A DNA stretch of 64,000 bases, taken from positions 1,406,298 to 1,470,297 of the forward strand of contig WELA01011136.1 in the NCBI GenBank assembly GCA_009602735.1, given 5' to 3'. The DNA comes from Mesotaenium endlicherianum (Eukaryota; Streptophyta; Zygnematophyceae; Zygnematales; Mesotaeniaceae). The notes beneath the pieces were generated by a model. It did not search any database and had not been told where the DNA came from. It saw only the letters and a list, made by a program, of their open reading frames with translations. Both the position numbers and the translations under genes were made by a program. This document shows, piece after piece, positions 19,986 to 28,804 of the stretch; within the stretch, counting starts at the first letter, position 1; each line of letters opens with the position of its first letter.

Positions 19986-21758
19986 GCGCTTATCTTGCAG
20001 GAGTACACCTTCGACGTGCACCACCGCCCAGGCTCGACCAACCTGGACGCTGACGGTCTCAGCCGTAACCCGCTGCCCTCCTCGAGGGATCTTACTGTGG
20101 CCCGCCACGATGAGGATGAGCCGGTGGCCTGGCATGCGGCGGCCTTCCTAGCCTTCACCGTGGACAGCGATGTGCGGCCCGCAGGGCTCACTAGCCTGGA
20201 CATGGTGACCGTCACCACACGGCGATTGGCCCTGGCAGCGGCAGAGGATCAGGATAGCTGGCAGCGCGGTCTCGAGGACGTATGGGACGACGCCCCAGTG
20301 CTGCAGTACGTCACGGCCAAGGAGTTGGCACCCGATGTCAGCGCACGCGAGCGCGTCCGCATCCTCAGGCGCAGCCGTGACTTCATTTTCATGGAGGGGC
20401 GCGTGCGGCGCGTGCTGGCAGACGGCTCCGTCCTGGTGGTCCTTGAGCCTGCCATACGCAGTCAGTTGGTGCGCCGAGTGCATGAGTCCCTCGGGCACTT
20501 CGGTGTCAAGCGCACCCTCAGTCTTCTTCAGGCCGAGTACTGGTGGCACGGCATGACTAAGGTCGTCGCCGCTGTCGTCAGCAGTTGCACTCTCTGCGAC
20601 CGTGTGCGCTCGAGCTTCACAGCACGCACCGTTTCCCTCAGCCCCCTTCCTATTCAGGGGCTGTTCTACAGGTGGTCGCTTGACTTGGCTGGAGAGCTCC
20701 CCAAGTCTCGCCAAGGCAACCTCTACGTCTTGGTGATGATTGAGCACATGTCCAAGTGGATCGAACTCGAGCCCCTGCCCAGCAAGGCCAGTGAGGGGAT
20801 CGCTCAGGCCTTCCTCAATCAAGTCCTCAACCGTTTTGGCGGCTACGCTGAGGTGCTGACCGACCAGGGCAAGGAGTTCCAGGGCAGCTTTCAGAAGCTA
20901 CTGGAGCGCTCTATGATCGACCATTGCACCACCTCCCGCGATCATCCTCAGGCAGACGGCCTCGCCGAGCGCATGGTGCAGACCTTCAAGCTAGGGTTGC
21001 GGAAATACTGCCTTGCCCACGACCGTACCCACTGGGAAAACGCCCTCCCTTGGCTGGCGATGGGGTACAAGTTCAGTAAGCAGGCCTCCCTGGCCTCTCA
21101 CTCTCCCTACTTCCTTCTCTACGGCCGACAGCCCATCCTGCCAGCAGCAGCCAGGACTGTGGCCGAGAACGTCTTGGACTTGGACAGTCCCGAGACATGT
21201 GGCGCTCTTATCGGGCAGCGGGCTCAGCTCTTTCGGCTCCTGATGCCCATGGCCATGGATAACCTCAGCATCGCACAACATCGCGACACACTGAGGTACG
21301 CCATGACTCGTGGAGGAGCCTATCATCCGCGGGTGTTGCAGTTTTCCGCAGGTGACTTCGTGTACCTGCGACGCCAGACGAAGAACACCCTCGACACCAG
21401 CAGCTCGCCGGTCATCCTGCGCGTCAAGCGTGCCTTGGCGTCAGGAGTCCTGGAGCTGGAAGGCGCAGATGGCCGTCTTCACAAGGACCACACGAAGAAT
21501 TGTGAGCCGTGCCACCTTCCTAACCTTGACTTGCAGGTCCGTCCCCGCGACGCGCGGCCGCCCAAGGACTGGGCGTGCCAGATCTGTCACAGCACTGGCC
21601 AGGAGGCCAAGATGCTGCTCTGCGACAGCTGCAACCTCGGCTTCCACATTGGCTGCCTCGACCCGCCGCTGGCCTGCGTGCCAGCTGAGGACTGGTTCTG
21701 CGGAGACTGCACTGAGCTAGCCTTAGGCAGCGTACACAGCTCATCAGCTAGAGGCTGA
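19986..21758 (+). CDS. RNase H tail, integrase and PHD finger
   Basis: In frame with the preceding ORF after the TGA. Numbering is from nt 19995. The HHCC zinc site is His 163 and 168, Cys 198 and 201. The DDE core is Asp 230 (WSLDLAG), Asp 290 (LTDQGKEF) and Glu 325 (GLAERMVQ). A GDFVYLRR segment follows. The C-terminus is a PHD finger at 528-572: CQIC, CDSC, FHIGC, CGDC, giving C4HC3 spacing with Cys 528, 531, 543, 546, His 551, and Cys 554, 569, 572. PHD fingers read histone tails, so here it stands where chromoviruses carry a chromodomain. A role in integration targeting is inferred. The ORF ends 6 nt before the polypurine tract begins. Confidence 0.9.
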   Translation, partial: ALILQEYTFDVHHRPGSTNLDADGLSRNPLPSSRDLTVARHDEDEPVAWHAAAFLAFTVDSDVRPAGLTSLDMVTVTTRRLALAAAEDQDSWQRGLEDVWDDAPVLQYVTAKELAPDVSARERVRILRRSRDFIFMEGRVRRVLADGSVLVVLEPAIRSQLVRRVHESLGHFGVKRTLSLLQAEYWWHGMTKVVAAVVSSCTLCDRVRSSFTARTVSLSPLPIQGLFYRWSLDLAGELPKSRQGNLYVLVMIEHMSKWIELEPLPSKASEGIAQAFLNQVLNRFGGYAEVLTDQGKEFQGSFQKLLERSMIDHCTTSRDHPQADGLAERMVQTFKLGLRKYCLAHDRTHWENALPWLAMGYKFSKQASLASHSPYFLLYGRQPILPAAARTVAENVLDLDSPETCGALIGQRAQLFRLLMPMAMDNLSIAQHRDTLRYAMTRGGAYHPRVLQFSAGDFVYLRRQTKNTLDTSSSPVILRVKRALASGVLELEGADGRLHKDHTKNCEPCHLPNLDLQVRPRDARPPKDWACQICHSTGQEAKMLLCDSCNLGFHIGCLDPPLACVPAEDWFCGDCTELALGSVHSSSARG

Positions 21759-21763
21759 GAGCT

Positions 21764-21774
21764 GGGGGGGGAAG
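21764..21774 (+). promoter_or_regulatory. Polypurine tract
   Basis: GGGGGGGGAAG directly after the integrase-PHD stop. This is the expected primer for plus-strand DNA synthesis and normally lies next to the 3' LTR. Here a 134-bp block intervenes. Confidence 0.65.
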
Positions 21775-21908
21775 TAAAACATTTGACGCTTGACTCCCTT
21801 TTTGGCTATAAAGCCATTTGTATTATAGAATTCATTGCAGCAAAGCCTGCTTGTCTATTGTGTGTTGTTTATGCTGACAAGGCGCACATGATCTCTTAAC
21901 GCACAACA
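21775..21908 (+). repeat. 134-bp block, a copy of the LTR's last 134 bp
   Basis: Nearly identical to 22913-23046. It contains GGCTATAAAGCC and ends CGCACAACA. It is followed by GC and then the TGTCATG start of the 3' LTR. It is absent beside the 5' LTR. It may be the remnant of a second LTR in tandem, with GC as the junction, or a short LTR in its own right. Confidence 0.8.
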
Positions 21909-21910
21909 GC

Positions 21911-23046
21911 TGTCATGATTTATTGAGTCGAGGTTGCCGCACGAAATCGAGCTCCACATGTGTGAACCATCATTCTAGGAAGACCGACTTTGCATAGACT
22001 TTACGCATCTATACGTTGACCTTTTCTCAATTTCCAAGTCACCAAAGTGTAGCGCGTCGAGTCACCTTCCGAATGGCACCGGTTTCGCGTCATTTGGTCA
22101 AGTATCGAGCGAGATATGAGCGATCTAGTCCGCGCCACCTACCGGTCCCTAGCGGAACTTTCCCAAGGCCTAATTTGTGACTCAATGTCCCCAAAAGTGA
22201 CATTGTGGGCTCTTCGTGACCCCAAGCTTTGTGCGCACAAATCCGCGAGCCCCTTAGCCTACATAAGCTTTGCATTTCCATAGTATATGTGCATCATTGA
22301 GGCTATAACTTGGTGACTGCATCACCTACTCCTAGAGGAAGCTTCCTCAATTTTCAGATCCACTTTTGAGGCGCTATCTAGGTAGAATCACCCAAGGTAA
22401 GCTCGGCCAATGAGGGACACGTAGCATATCCTACGCACCTTGCTTTGATTGGTTTGAGTTATGCTTAGCCTATAGGAGTGCTAGTACATGCCTTGTACAC
22501 ATTAGTGGACATAGGAGAGCCTCCTAGAGTGACTACATCCATTGGATCCGCCGCGTACCCCGCCGGATTTCCAGGAGTATAAATACTAGAGATGTCCCTA
22601 GAAGAGACATCTTTTAGAAGTCCATTATGCCAGGTGTAAGTAACAGAGATTATCAGTAAAGCTTACACTTTTATCTCTTGTGTTTTCAGGACCACTGAGT
22701 TACTCTCTTGTGAAGAGCAAGCCCTCCAGGCTTCCAGCCACTTGAAGAACTTCACAAGTGGTGAGCAAAGTCACAGCTTACGCCCTTGCCATAGGACTAC
22801 TCTGAAGATCATGATGTGCTTCCAGTGATCTTTTGGTCCATACTTCATTAGTTGTTTTCCTACCAGATTACAGTCTTGAGGTGCTCACTCTGGAGAGTAC
22901 ACTTCCCTTAATTAAAATATTTGACGCTTGACTCCCTTTTTGGCTATTAAGCCATTTGTATTATAGACTTCATTGCAGCAAAGCCTGCTTGTCTATTGTG
23001 TGTTGCTTATGCTGACAAGGCGCACCCGATCTCTTAACGCACAACA
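21911..23046 (+). repeat. 3' LTR of the methyltransferase retrotransposon
   Basis: It starts TGTCATG, ends CACAACA and is followed by TTAG, matching the TTAG before 3818. The first 1000 bp match the 5' LTR; the last 134 bp (22913-23046) repeat the block at 21775-21908. A TATAAATA lies at 22578-22585. Removing 3818-23050 leaves the minus-strand frame on both sides continuous, which supports this right border independently. Confidence 0.8.
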
Positions 23047-23192
23047 TTAGGACCTCGTAAAAGGCCCTCACCCTGCACAGCTTCCATCGCTCTCTGCTTC
23101 CAGGTTGAAGCATCATCATCCTCCGACTTTGCCCTCCACAACTGCACATCCACAATAGCACACTTTCAGGGGTACTCTTCTTTGCCGTCTCT
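23047..23192 (-). pseudogene. upstream half of an interrupted minus-strand ORF
   Basis: A coding-looking stretch on the minus strand (CAIVDVQLWRAKSEDDDAS, then WKQRAMEAVQGEGLLRGP) that runs directly into the retrotransposon border. A poly-T tract followed by CCTGAAG at about 23193 suggests a splice acceptor. One TGA lies in frame near 23166-23168, where Arg or Trp would be one transition away. The continuation is at 3817-3654. The family is not recognised. Confidence 0.45.
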
Positions 23193-23253
23193 CTTCAGGA
23201 GAAAAAAAACAAGCCCATTAGAGTGGGGCAGTATACGCATGGCATACAATATT

Positions 23254-23598
23254 TTACCAAGAGCCCAAGCTTAGCTTAGTGCAGTGGACTATTGTGCCAA
23301 TATCTGGTGGGGAGTCATAAACACCAATGGCAACAAAATGGGGATGTAGGAAGGTGGGCAATTTACATCGCCTAATAACCTCTATACTGGCATCACTGTG
23401 CAGCCTAGGGTTCTTGAAGACAAAAGCATCTACGTAGTTGTGTAAATCATATGTGCACTCAAATGTAGCACGCGTTGTAATTGTGGGTACGTGATATTGT
23501 GACACACTATCTTTGTCCATCCAATAATAGTCGCCTTCATTTTGCAGGTCATGGCGGTGGAATATGGCTCCAAAGATATGCAGCTCCATCCCAAGCAC
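23254..23598 (-). CDS. hypothetical minus-strand ORF
   Basis: 115 codons of protein-like composition, including YYWMDKDSVSQYH, AFVFKNPRLHSDASIEVI and LHPHFVAIGVYDSPPDI. It lies upstream of, and on the same strand as, the interrupted ORF at 23047-23192, so it may be an earlier exon of the same gene. A possible GTAAAA donor near 23253 does not give a clean phase with the next block. No domain is recognised. Confidence 0.3.
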   Translation of the reverse strand: MLGMELHIFGAIFHRHDLQNEGDYYWMDKDSVSQYHVPTITTRATFECTYDLHNYVDAFVFKNPRLHSDASIEVIRRCKLPTFLHPHFVAIGVYDSPPDIGTIVHCTKLSLGSW

Positions 23599-24346
23599 AA
23601 GCCTTCATAGAAAATAGTGTCAGCCTGCCCGCCATGCTTTTGGGTCGCCCACTCCTCTCCGAAAAAGGGGGCGGGAATGCGAATGTAGGATGCTGCCATC
23701 CCAAATGGGGGGGCCTGAATGGAGTGCAAGACAAACATAACATGAGTAACTTCAGGGTAGGTGTCATACGTTCAGGTTGAAGATCTGCTACTTAATCAGA
23801 CAAATATGTGCCATGTTTGCACCAAGTGCCATGCAAGAACTTCGGCTATTGTCGTCATACCATGTATCTTCGCAAAGGCTGTGCCTCACGTGAGCTTAGA
23901 TCATCTTTATAGTCAGCACTGGTTGGCACTTGCTCTCTGCATGAACAACATACGGGCTCCCCCCTAATCGTCAAAAGCGTACAACGTTTGACGACAACAA
24001 ACGGCATTCAACCCTTACAGTGACTACGTTTTCAACCGCCACCTTAGTAACAACACGCCACCCATGACGGATGTCATTGTGGAGGCTCAAATCAGTTCAA
24101 CGACGCAAACTACCATCAAACTAAGAGATAATACTGGATGTCGGAGTGAATCGTGAAATTGTGTCATAATCTCAAAACAATGATGCCAATAATCCTAAAT
24201 TCGCAACTGCAAATCAAGAGTGGAAGACAAATAGCAACGTGTCAGTCGCAGACGGCCGAAAAACACAGCAATAAATTTCGAAGTTCCCTTTTGCTGTGGA
24301 TCGGCGAGGAGCGCCGGAGGATTTTGTTTTGCAAGGACAGCAAAAT
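23599..24346. other. no identifiable gene
   Basis: Only short open frames are present. I see no match to the neighbouring elements. Confidence 0.45.
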
Positions 24347-24416
24347 CCATTTGAGGCCTCAAATGGAACAAAATCCATTGGAACGGGCCGATTCGGCTCG
24401 AAATGGAATTCCATTT
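24347..24416. repeat. palindrome pair with AAATGG/CCATTT core
   Basis: A perfect 20-bp palindrome (24347-24366, CCATTTGAGG and its complement) and a perfect 16-bp palindrome (24401-24416, AAATGGAA and its complement). A further AAAATCCATT lies between them. They sit just left of the truncated element D and may mark the end of a different, unidentified element. Confidence 0.6.
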
Positions 24417-24429
24417 GGTAAAGTGGTCA

Positions 24430-24672
24430 AAATGGAAACGGTCTAGCCCATGTCCGATGTCAGGATGTGTGGAGCACCCTATTGCTGCAAAAATAGTTGC
24501 TCAGTACTTTGATGTGTTTAACATGCCTTCAGGATTGCCCCCTAAGAGGAAAGTAGATCATAAAATTCATTTATTACCTGGGAGTCAGCCACCTTGGCAA
24601 CGCACCTATGGCTTGCCTTATGTGGAGAGCAAAGACTTGAAAACACGAATTGCAGAGCTAGAGGAAAATGGG
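24430..24672 (+). pseudogene. Element D: region just upstream of RT
   Basis: This encodes the typical lead-in to gypsy RT (IAAKIVAQYFDVFNMPSGLPP, RKVDHKIHLLPGSQPPWQR, LKTRIAELEENG). It is cut by the LTR of element C at 24673. The frame continues at 29524 with the expected [13 protein letters not shown] segment. Confidence 0.85.
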
Positions 24673-25417
24673 TGTAAGGTCATAGGTTAAAAAGTGCATT
24701 TTGGAGTTCCTTGAAAGTATGTTTTGATTGCATGATAGTGTAGAGTTTATTTTTGTGGTCATTTTGATATAAAGTTGATTGATTTTGGTCAAGTATTGAG
24801 AGAGTTATGAATTTCTGAAGTTCAATTAGTTTTGAGGTCGGTTGACGACTGTCCTTAATTCGCGGTGAGCGCGACCGTCGGATTGACCGATAGCGTCAAG
24901 CGATCTGGCCCGTTATTGTGAACTCGAACCTTCACGTAAGTTTGGCTTACGCGGAGTGCTGACTGCGTCGATTTACCTAGAAGTTTCGGTTTAGCCTAGC
25001 GCGCCTAAGATAGAATGTTCTAATAATGTCAATGCATGTATGTGGACGTCAATTTGGCCCGACACGTCAGATGTGACTGATCTGGCATACTCTTAAATAT
25101 TCAGGAAGGGACTAATTGACAAACACTTAGGAAATTCCCGTAGCTTTCTCCTAGAGAGAAGCATTTAGGCAGAAAACTATAAATAGGCATAACTTCTTCA
25201 TTTTCTTATCAATTTTCACTTTTGTAAATTTGTACGGGGTTGTAATGACAAGGCCTTTCATCCCACATCATATGCGAGCACTTTGTTGCTACTCAAAATG
25301 CTGAGTAATTTTCCTAAGCTTTCTTAGTGATATGCCGCTGCACTATTAAGTATGATTGCAACTAGTTCTTTTCCTCGTGAGTCCCTACCCTTCCACTAGG
25401 GCACTCCGCCCCTTTCA
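24673..25417 (+). repeat. 5' LTR of element C
   Basis: 745 bp, from TGTAAGGTCATAGG to CCCCTTTCA. It matches 28805-29518 with small indels. A TATAAATA lies at 25179-25186. Confidence 0.88.
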
Positions 25418-25418
25418 A

Positions 25419-25434
25419 TCGGTATCGGAGCTAA
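25419..25434 (+). promoter_or_regulatory. Primer-binding-site-like sequence of element C
   Basis: TCGGTATCGGAGCTAA lies one base after the 5' LTR. It is close to the complement of initiator-Met tRNA, and almost the same wording is used by the chromovirus at 11718-11729. Confidence 0.65.
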
Positions 25435-25454
25435 GCTAGTTTGCGTATTACATT

Positions 25455-26460
25455 ATGGAGTCACAGCCGGCAGCTGGAGGAGGCAAACATGTCAAGCATG
25501 TTGAGCGCGCGCGAGGAAGCAAGCAGCACCAACAATGACCAGAGTGCAACAAGAGATGCAGGCGATGCTAAGGCAAATGGCGAATGCAATTGGAGGAGAA
25601 GTCTATGCCCAATTTTAACAAAATATGCGCGCGGAGGTGGAGAGAATGGTGCAAGTTGTTTTTGGGAATGTCGCTTTGACAAGTTTGGCACCTGCACCTG
25701 TTGTACCACCAATCCATGTTAATCCAGTGGTGCAACCAGTTATTCCACCCCCATCGGGAGTACGTGCGCCTAAGCCTGAAGTGTATATTGGAGAGCGTGG
25801 ATTGCCGCCCGTTCATTAATGGATTTTTGGAGTGACGAAGTTTATGGAGTTTTCTGCGCTCTCGCCCAACAAGCAAGTCGCTTTTGTGATTACTTTGCAA
25901 AAGAAGAGTGTTGGAGCTTGGTATGAGCGAGAGGAGCAGCTGTCTGGAGTTCTTGCTACAATTGATCAACTATTTGAAGGCTTGAAGAGGCAATTTCAAC
26001 CTATTGCACTCGAAGCTATTGCTTGAGATCTCTTGGTGCGCCTTCGTCAACGAGGAAGCGTTCAGGAGTATGTATTGCGCTTCAACGAGCTGGTGCTTCA
26101 ATGTCCATCCATGCACGAGTTGGAGATGATGGACAAGTTCAAGAGGGGACTCAAGCCAATTGTGGCCAAGGAAGTGGCGCTCAAGAACCCTACCAGTCTT
26201 GGAGAAATGATGGCATTGGCAACAAGGGTTGACGCTGTGGAGTATAGTCAGAGGCAGTGGGGCAGCCACAACCTTGGAGGACATCGACTCTTTGGATCTC
26301 AAGCGCCAAGCACAAGTGGTCAAGGTCCATACCTATGGAGTTGGGACTTGTCCAGAACCAGCGCAGGCAACAGAACTACAAGCCGAGATAACCCTGCTAT
26401 AGTTATGGCAAGCTTGGACATCTGGCTCGAGACTGTCGTGTGAAGGCGAAGCAACCTCAA
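25455..26460 (+). pseudogene. Element C gag remnant
   Basis: It starts at an ATG at 25455 (MESQPAAGGGKH) and is read across several frames. Recognisable Gag pieces are KFMEFSALSPNKQVAF, ATIDQLFEGLKRQFQP, QEYVLRFNELVLQCP and KFKRGLKPIVAKEVAL, which parallel the chromovirus Gag. Stops interrupt it near 25617, 25816 and 26023. The zinc-knuckle region around 26400 is degraded. Confidence 0.75.
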
Positions 26461-26498
26461 CAACAGGAAAAAGGAGGACGCCAGTAAGTCATTTTGGG

Positions 26499-26780
26499 GT
26501 GTCTATTGGCGTGAAGAAGGAAATTGACAAGAAGGTTATCCCCAGGAGCCTGCCGAGAAGCAGAAGACAAGACGTTGACAAGCCTATCATTGTGGAAGGA
26601 GTAGTCGACGGCAACAAGGCAAAGTGTACGGTCAACAGTGGCGCAAGTGCAAATTTTGTGCACAATAAGCTGGTGAAAGAGTGGCGAATCCCTGTGCAGA
26701 AGCAATATGAGCCTAAGGAGGCAATTTTGGCAAATGGGCAGAAACTTAGTGTGGTGCACCTACGGAAACTATTCACGTGA
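26499..26780 (+). pseudogene. Element C protease, N-terminal half
   Basis: It encodes IVEGVVDGNKAKCTVNSGAS. The active-site triplet that reads DSG in the family is NSG here, a change of the catalytic Asp to Asn that one G-to-A transition explains. The frame ends at 26778-26780, just before an inverted fragment of foreign integrase sequence. Confidence 0.8.
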
Positions 26781-26789
26781 AAGTAGCGA

Positions 26790-27023
26790 GACACCAGAGT
26801 AAGGAAGTTATGGAGTAACCCATCCCAATGATTATGTTTGCCAATTTGCCAACACATTTGGCCTGCCCCAAATGTCTTCCCAGAAAATTGTCATGTGCTT
26901 GACTCAGTAAGAGTGACCTCAATTCTAAGTTATTAGGAATGACTAGCTTCAATCTGCCTGAAGTGGTTTCAGTGACCCAGACTTCGCCCTTTAGCCTACA
27001 CCCGAGTGCAGTATCAGAACACA
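26790..27023 (-). pseudogene. Inverted fragment of a D-type integrase zinc-binding region
   Basis: The minus strand encodes [20 protein letters not shown] and LGRHLGQAKCVGKLAN. This is closely similar to element D at 30846-31040 (LGYRLKGGVWVSETTLGRLK, LLGGHLGQAKTVGKLG) but in the opposite orientation. It separates the two halves of the element C protease, so it was inserted or captured there. Confidence 0.75.
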
Positions 27024-28080
27024 CACCATCAGTGGGGCTGGTGCAGGCTGAGTTAGGTCACCATGAGGTGATATTAGGCCGACCATGGCTGAGAAAAGCC
27101 AATCCTCAAGTGCATTGGAGCACGGGACAAGTGAAGGTCCAAGGGCGTGATGGTCGAATGGAGACAGCAAAACAGGTGGAGGTAGATACAACCACAAGTA
27201 ACAGTCTTTTGTCTAGCCTGCAAATTAAGAAGCTATGCAGGACGAATCAGGTGAAGGAGATGTACCTTGTTTTGGTGGCCCTGGCCAGGTCATCAGATGG
27301 AGCAAGCATGAATCTCAACAGCCTGGGCAAATGTACATCGCCGGAGGAGCAAGTAGTGGTGTCTGATCCCCTTGCTCAGAAGGAGCAGAGCTCACTTGCT
27401 CAAGAGAAGAAGCCTGCTGAGATGCCTGCCCAAATTAAGGCGCTGTTGGAGGAGTTCAATTGCGTTTTTCCTGAGGAGCTACATGCAGGATTACCTCCAC
27501 AGAGAGCTATGGAGCACAAGATCAAGTTGGAACCAGGGAGCAAGCCGCCAGTGAGACCCGCCTATCAACAATCATTTGCGGAGTTGGATGAGTTGAAGAA
27601 GCAGCTCACAGAGTTATTGGAAAAAGGATTCATCCGACCCGGCGAGTCTCCATTTGCAACGATAGTCTTATTTGTGAAGAAGAAGGATGGGACTATGAGG
27701 ATGTGTGTCAACTACCGGGCCCTGAACAAGATCACGATCAAGAACAGGTACCCACTTCTACAAGAGTGGACGAGTTAATTGACAGGCTTGTCGGGGCGAA
27801 GTATTTCTCGAAGGTCAATTTGAGGAGTGGCTATCACCAAGTACGGATTGCGGAAGGAGACATTCAGAAGACTGCTTCCAGGATTTGCTATGGTTCATTT
27901 GAGTTCACAGTCATGCCTTTTGGGTTGACTAATGCACCTGCTACATTCATGGGACTCATGAATAGTATCTTCAGACCCTACTTGGACCAGTTTGTGGTGG
28001 TATTTTTTGACGATATCTTGATGTATTTGAAGACCTTGGAGGAGCATGTAGAGCATCGAGGAAGGTGTTGGAGGTCTTGA
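27024..28080 (+). pseudogene. Element C protease C-terminus and reverse transcriptase
   Basis: Protease resumes with [22 protein letters not shown] pieces follow: [20 protein letters not shown], then a frameshift near 27700-27760, then [33 protein letters not shown] and FFDDIL. The usual VDYRAL reads VNYRAL and the usual KIDLRSG reads KVNLRSG. The second change removes the catalytic Asp of RT motif A. Confidence 0.85.
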
Positions 28081-28804
28081 GAGATCAGAAGGTATATAGG
28101 AAAATGAGCAAGTGCAACTTCTGCAGTCAGAGATTGGCCGGTACCCGCTGATATTCATCAACTCAGGAGCTTCCTCGGCATGGAAAATTATTATCCACGT
28201 TTCATTGAAGGATTTGCCAAGGTGTGTGTACCGCTCACGGACATGTTAAAGAAGCGGGAGAAGTGCATGGCTATGGGGTGACAAGGAGCAGCACGCTTTT
28301 GAGAAGATTAAGGAGCTGTTGACACAGGCACCTGTGTTGGCAATTGCAAGATTAGAGCTTCCTTTCACCATCATCACGGGCGCATCAAACTTCGCAGTGG
28401 GAGCCACTCTTCTCCAGGACCAAGGCAAGGGATCACAACCTATGGCATATGAGAGCGGGAAGTTGAGTCCTGCTGAGCAGAACTATGCAGCACACGAGCG
28501 GAAGATGTTGGCTATTATCCAAGCTTTGAGGAGTTGGCGATGTTATGTGGACGGCCGAAAGGTGTTCATCAAGACCGACCACAAGAGCTTGGAGAAGTTT
28601 ATGACGCACCGAACGTTGACACCAAGACAAGCAAGGTGGATGGAGTTTCTGCAACATTTCGACCACAAGATCGAGTACTTACCTGAGAATATCAACCCTG
28701 CAGATGCTTTATTCAGGAGGTGTGACCTTGCAGCTGTCTCAGTCATCAAGGACAATCTGGTCTTCACGGAGAAGCTTCAAAGAGGACATGAGGAGGACCC
28801 AGAG
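28081..28804 (+). pseudogene. Element C RT connection and RNase H, ending at the LTR
   Basis: It includes DIHQLRSFLGMENYYPRFIEG in a degraded frame and an RNase H segment in a 168-codon frame from 28319 (GATLLQDQGKGSQPMAYES, RCYVDGRKVFIKTDHKSLE, NPADALFRRCDL). The first RNase H Asp is lost (TIITGAS for the usual VTDAS). The frame reads directly into the 3' LTR at 28805, with no integrase between. Confidence 0.85.

Larger units (their letters stand above)
3818..23046 (+). mobile_element. Ty3/gypsy retrotransposon carrying a DNA methyltransferase and a PHD finger
   Basis: An LTR retrotransposon flanked by TTAG on both sides (3814-3817 and 23047-23050), starting TGTCATG and ending CACAACA. The order is LTR, Gag, protease, unknown linker, C5 methyltransferase, reverse transcriptase, RNase H, integrase, PHD finger, polypurine tract, 3' LTR. 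Protease-RT-RNase H-integrase is the Ty3/gypsy order. The methyltransferase sits between protease and RT. A 6.6-kb chromovirus interrupts gag. The two long LTR copies differ at roughly 2% of positions by eye, so insertion was fairly recent. The copy is nevertheless broken by four in-frame stops and at least two frame changes, so it is not autonomous as read. A decayed relative lies at 49752-51064. Confidence 0.88.
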
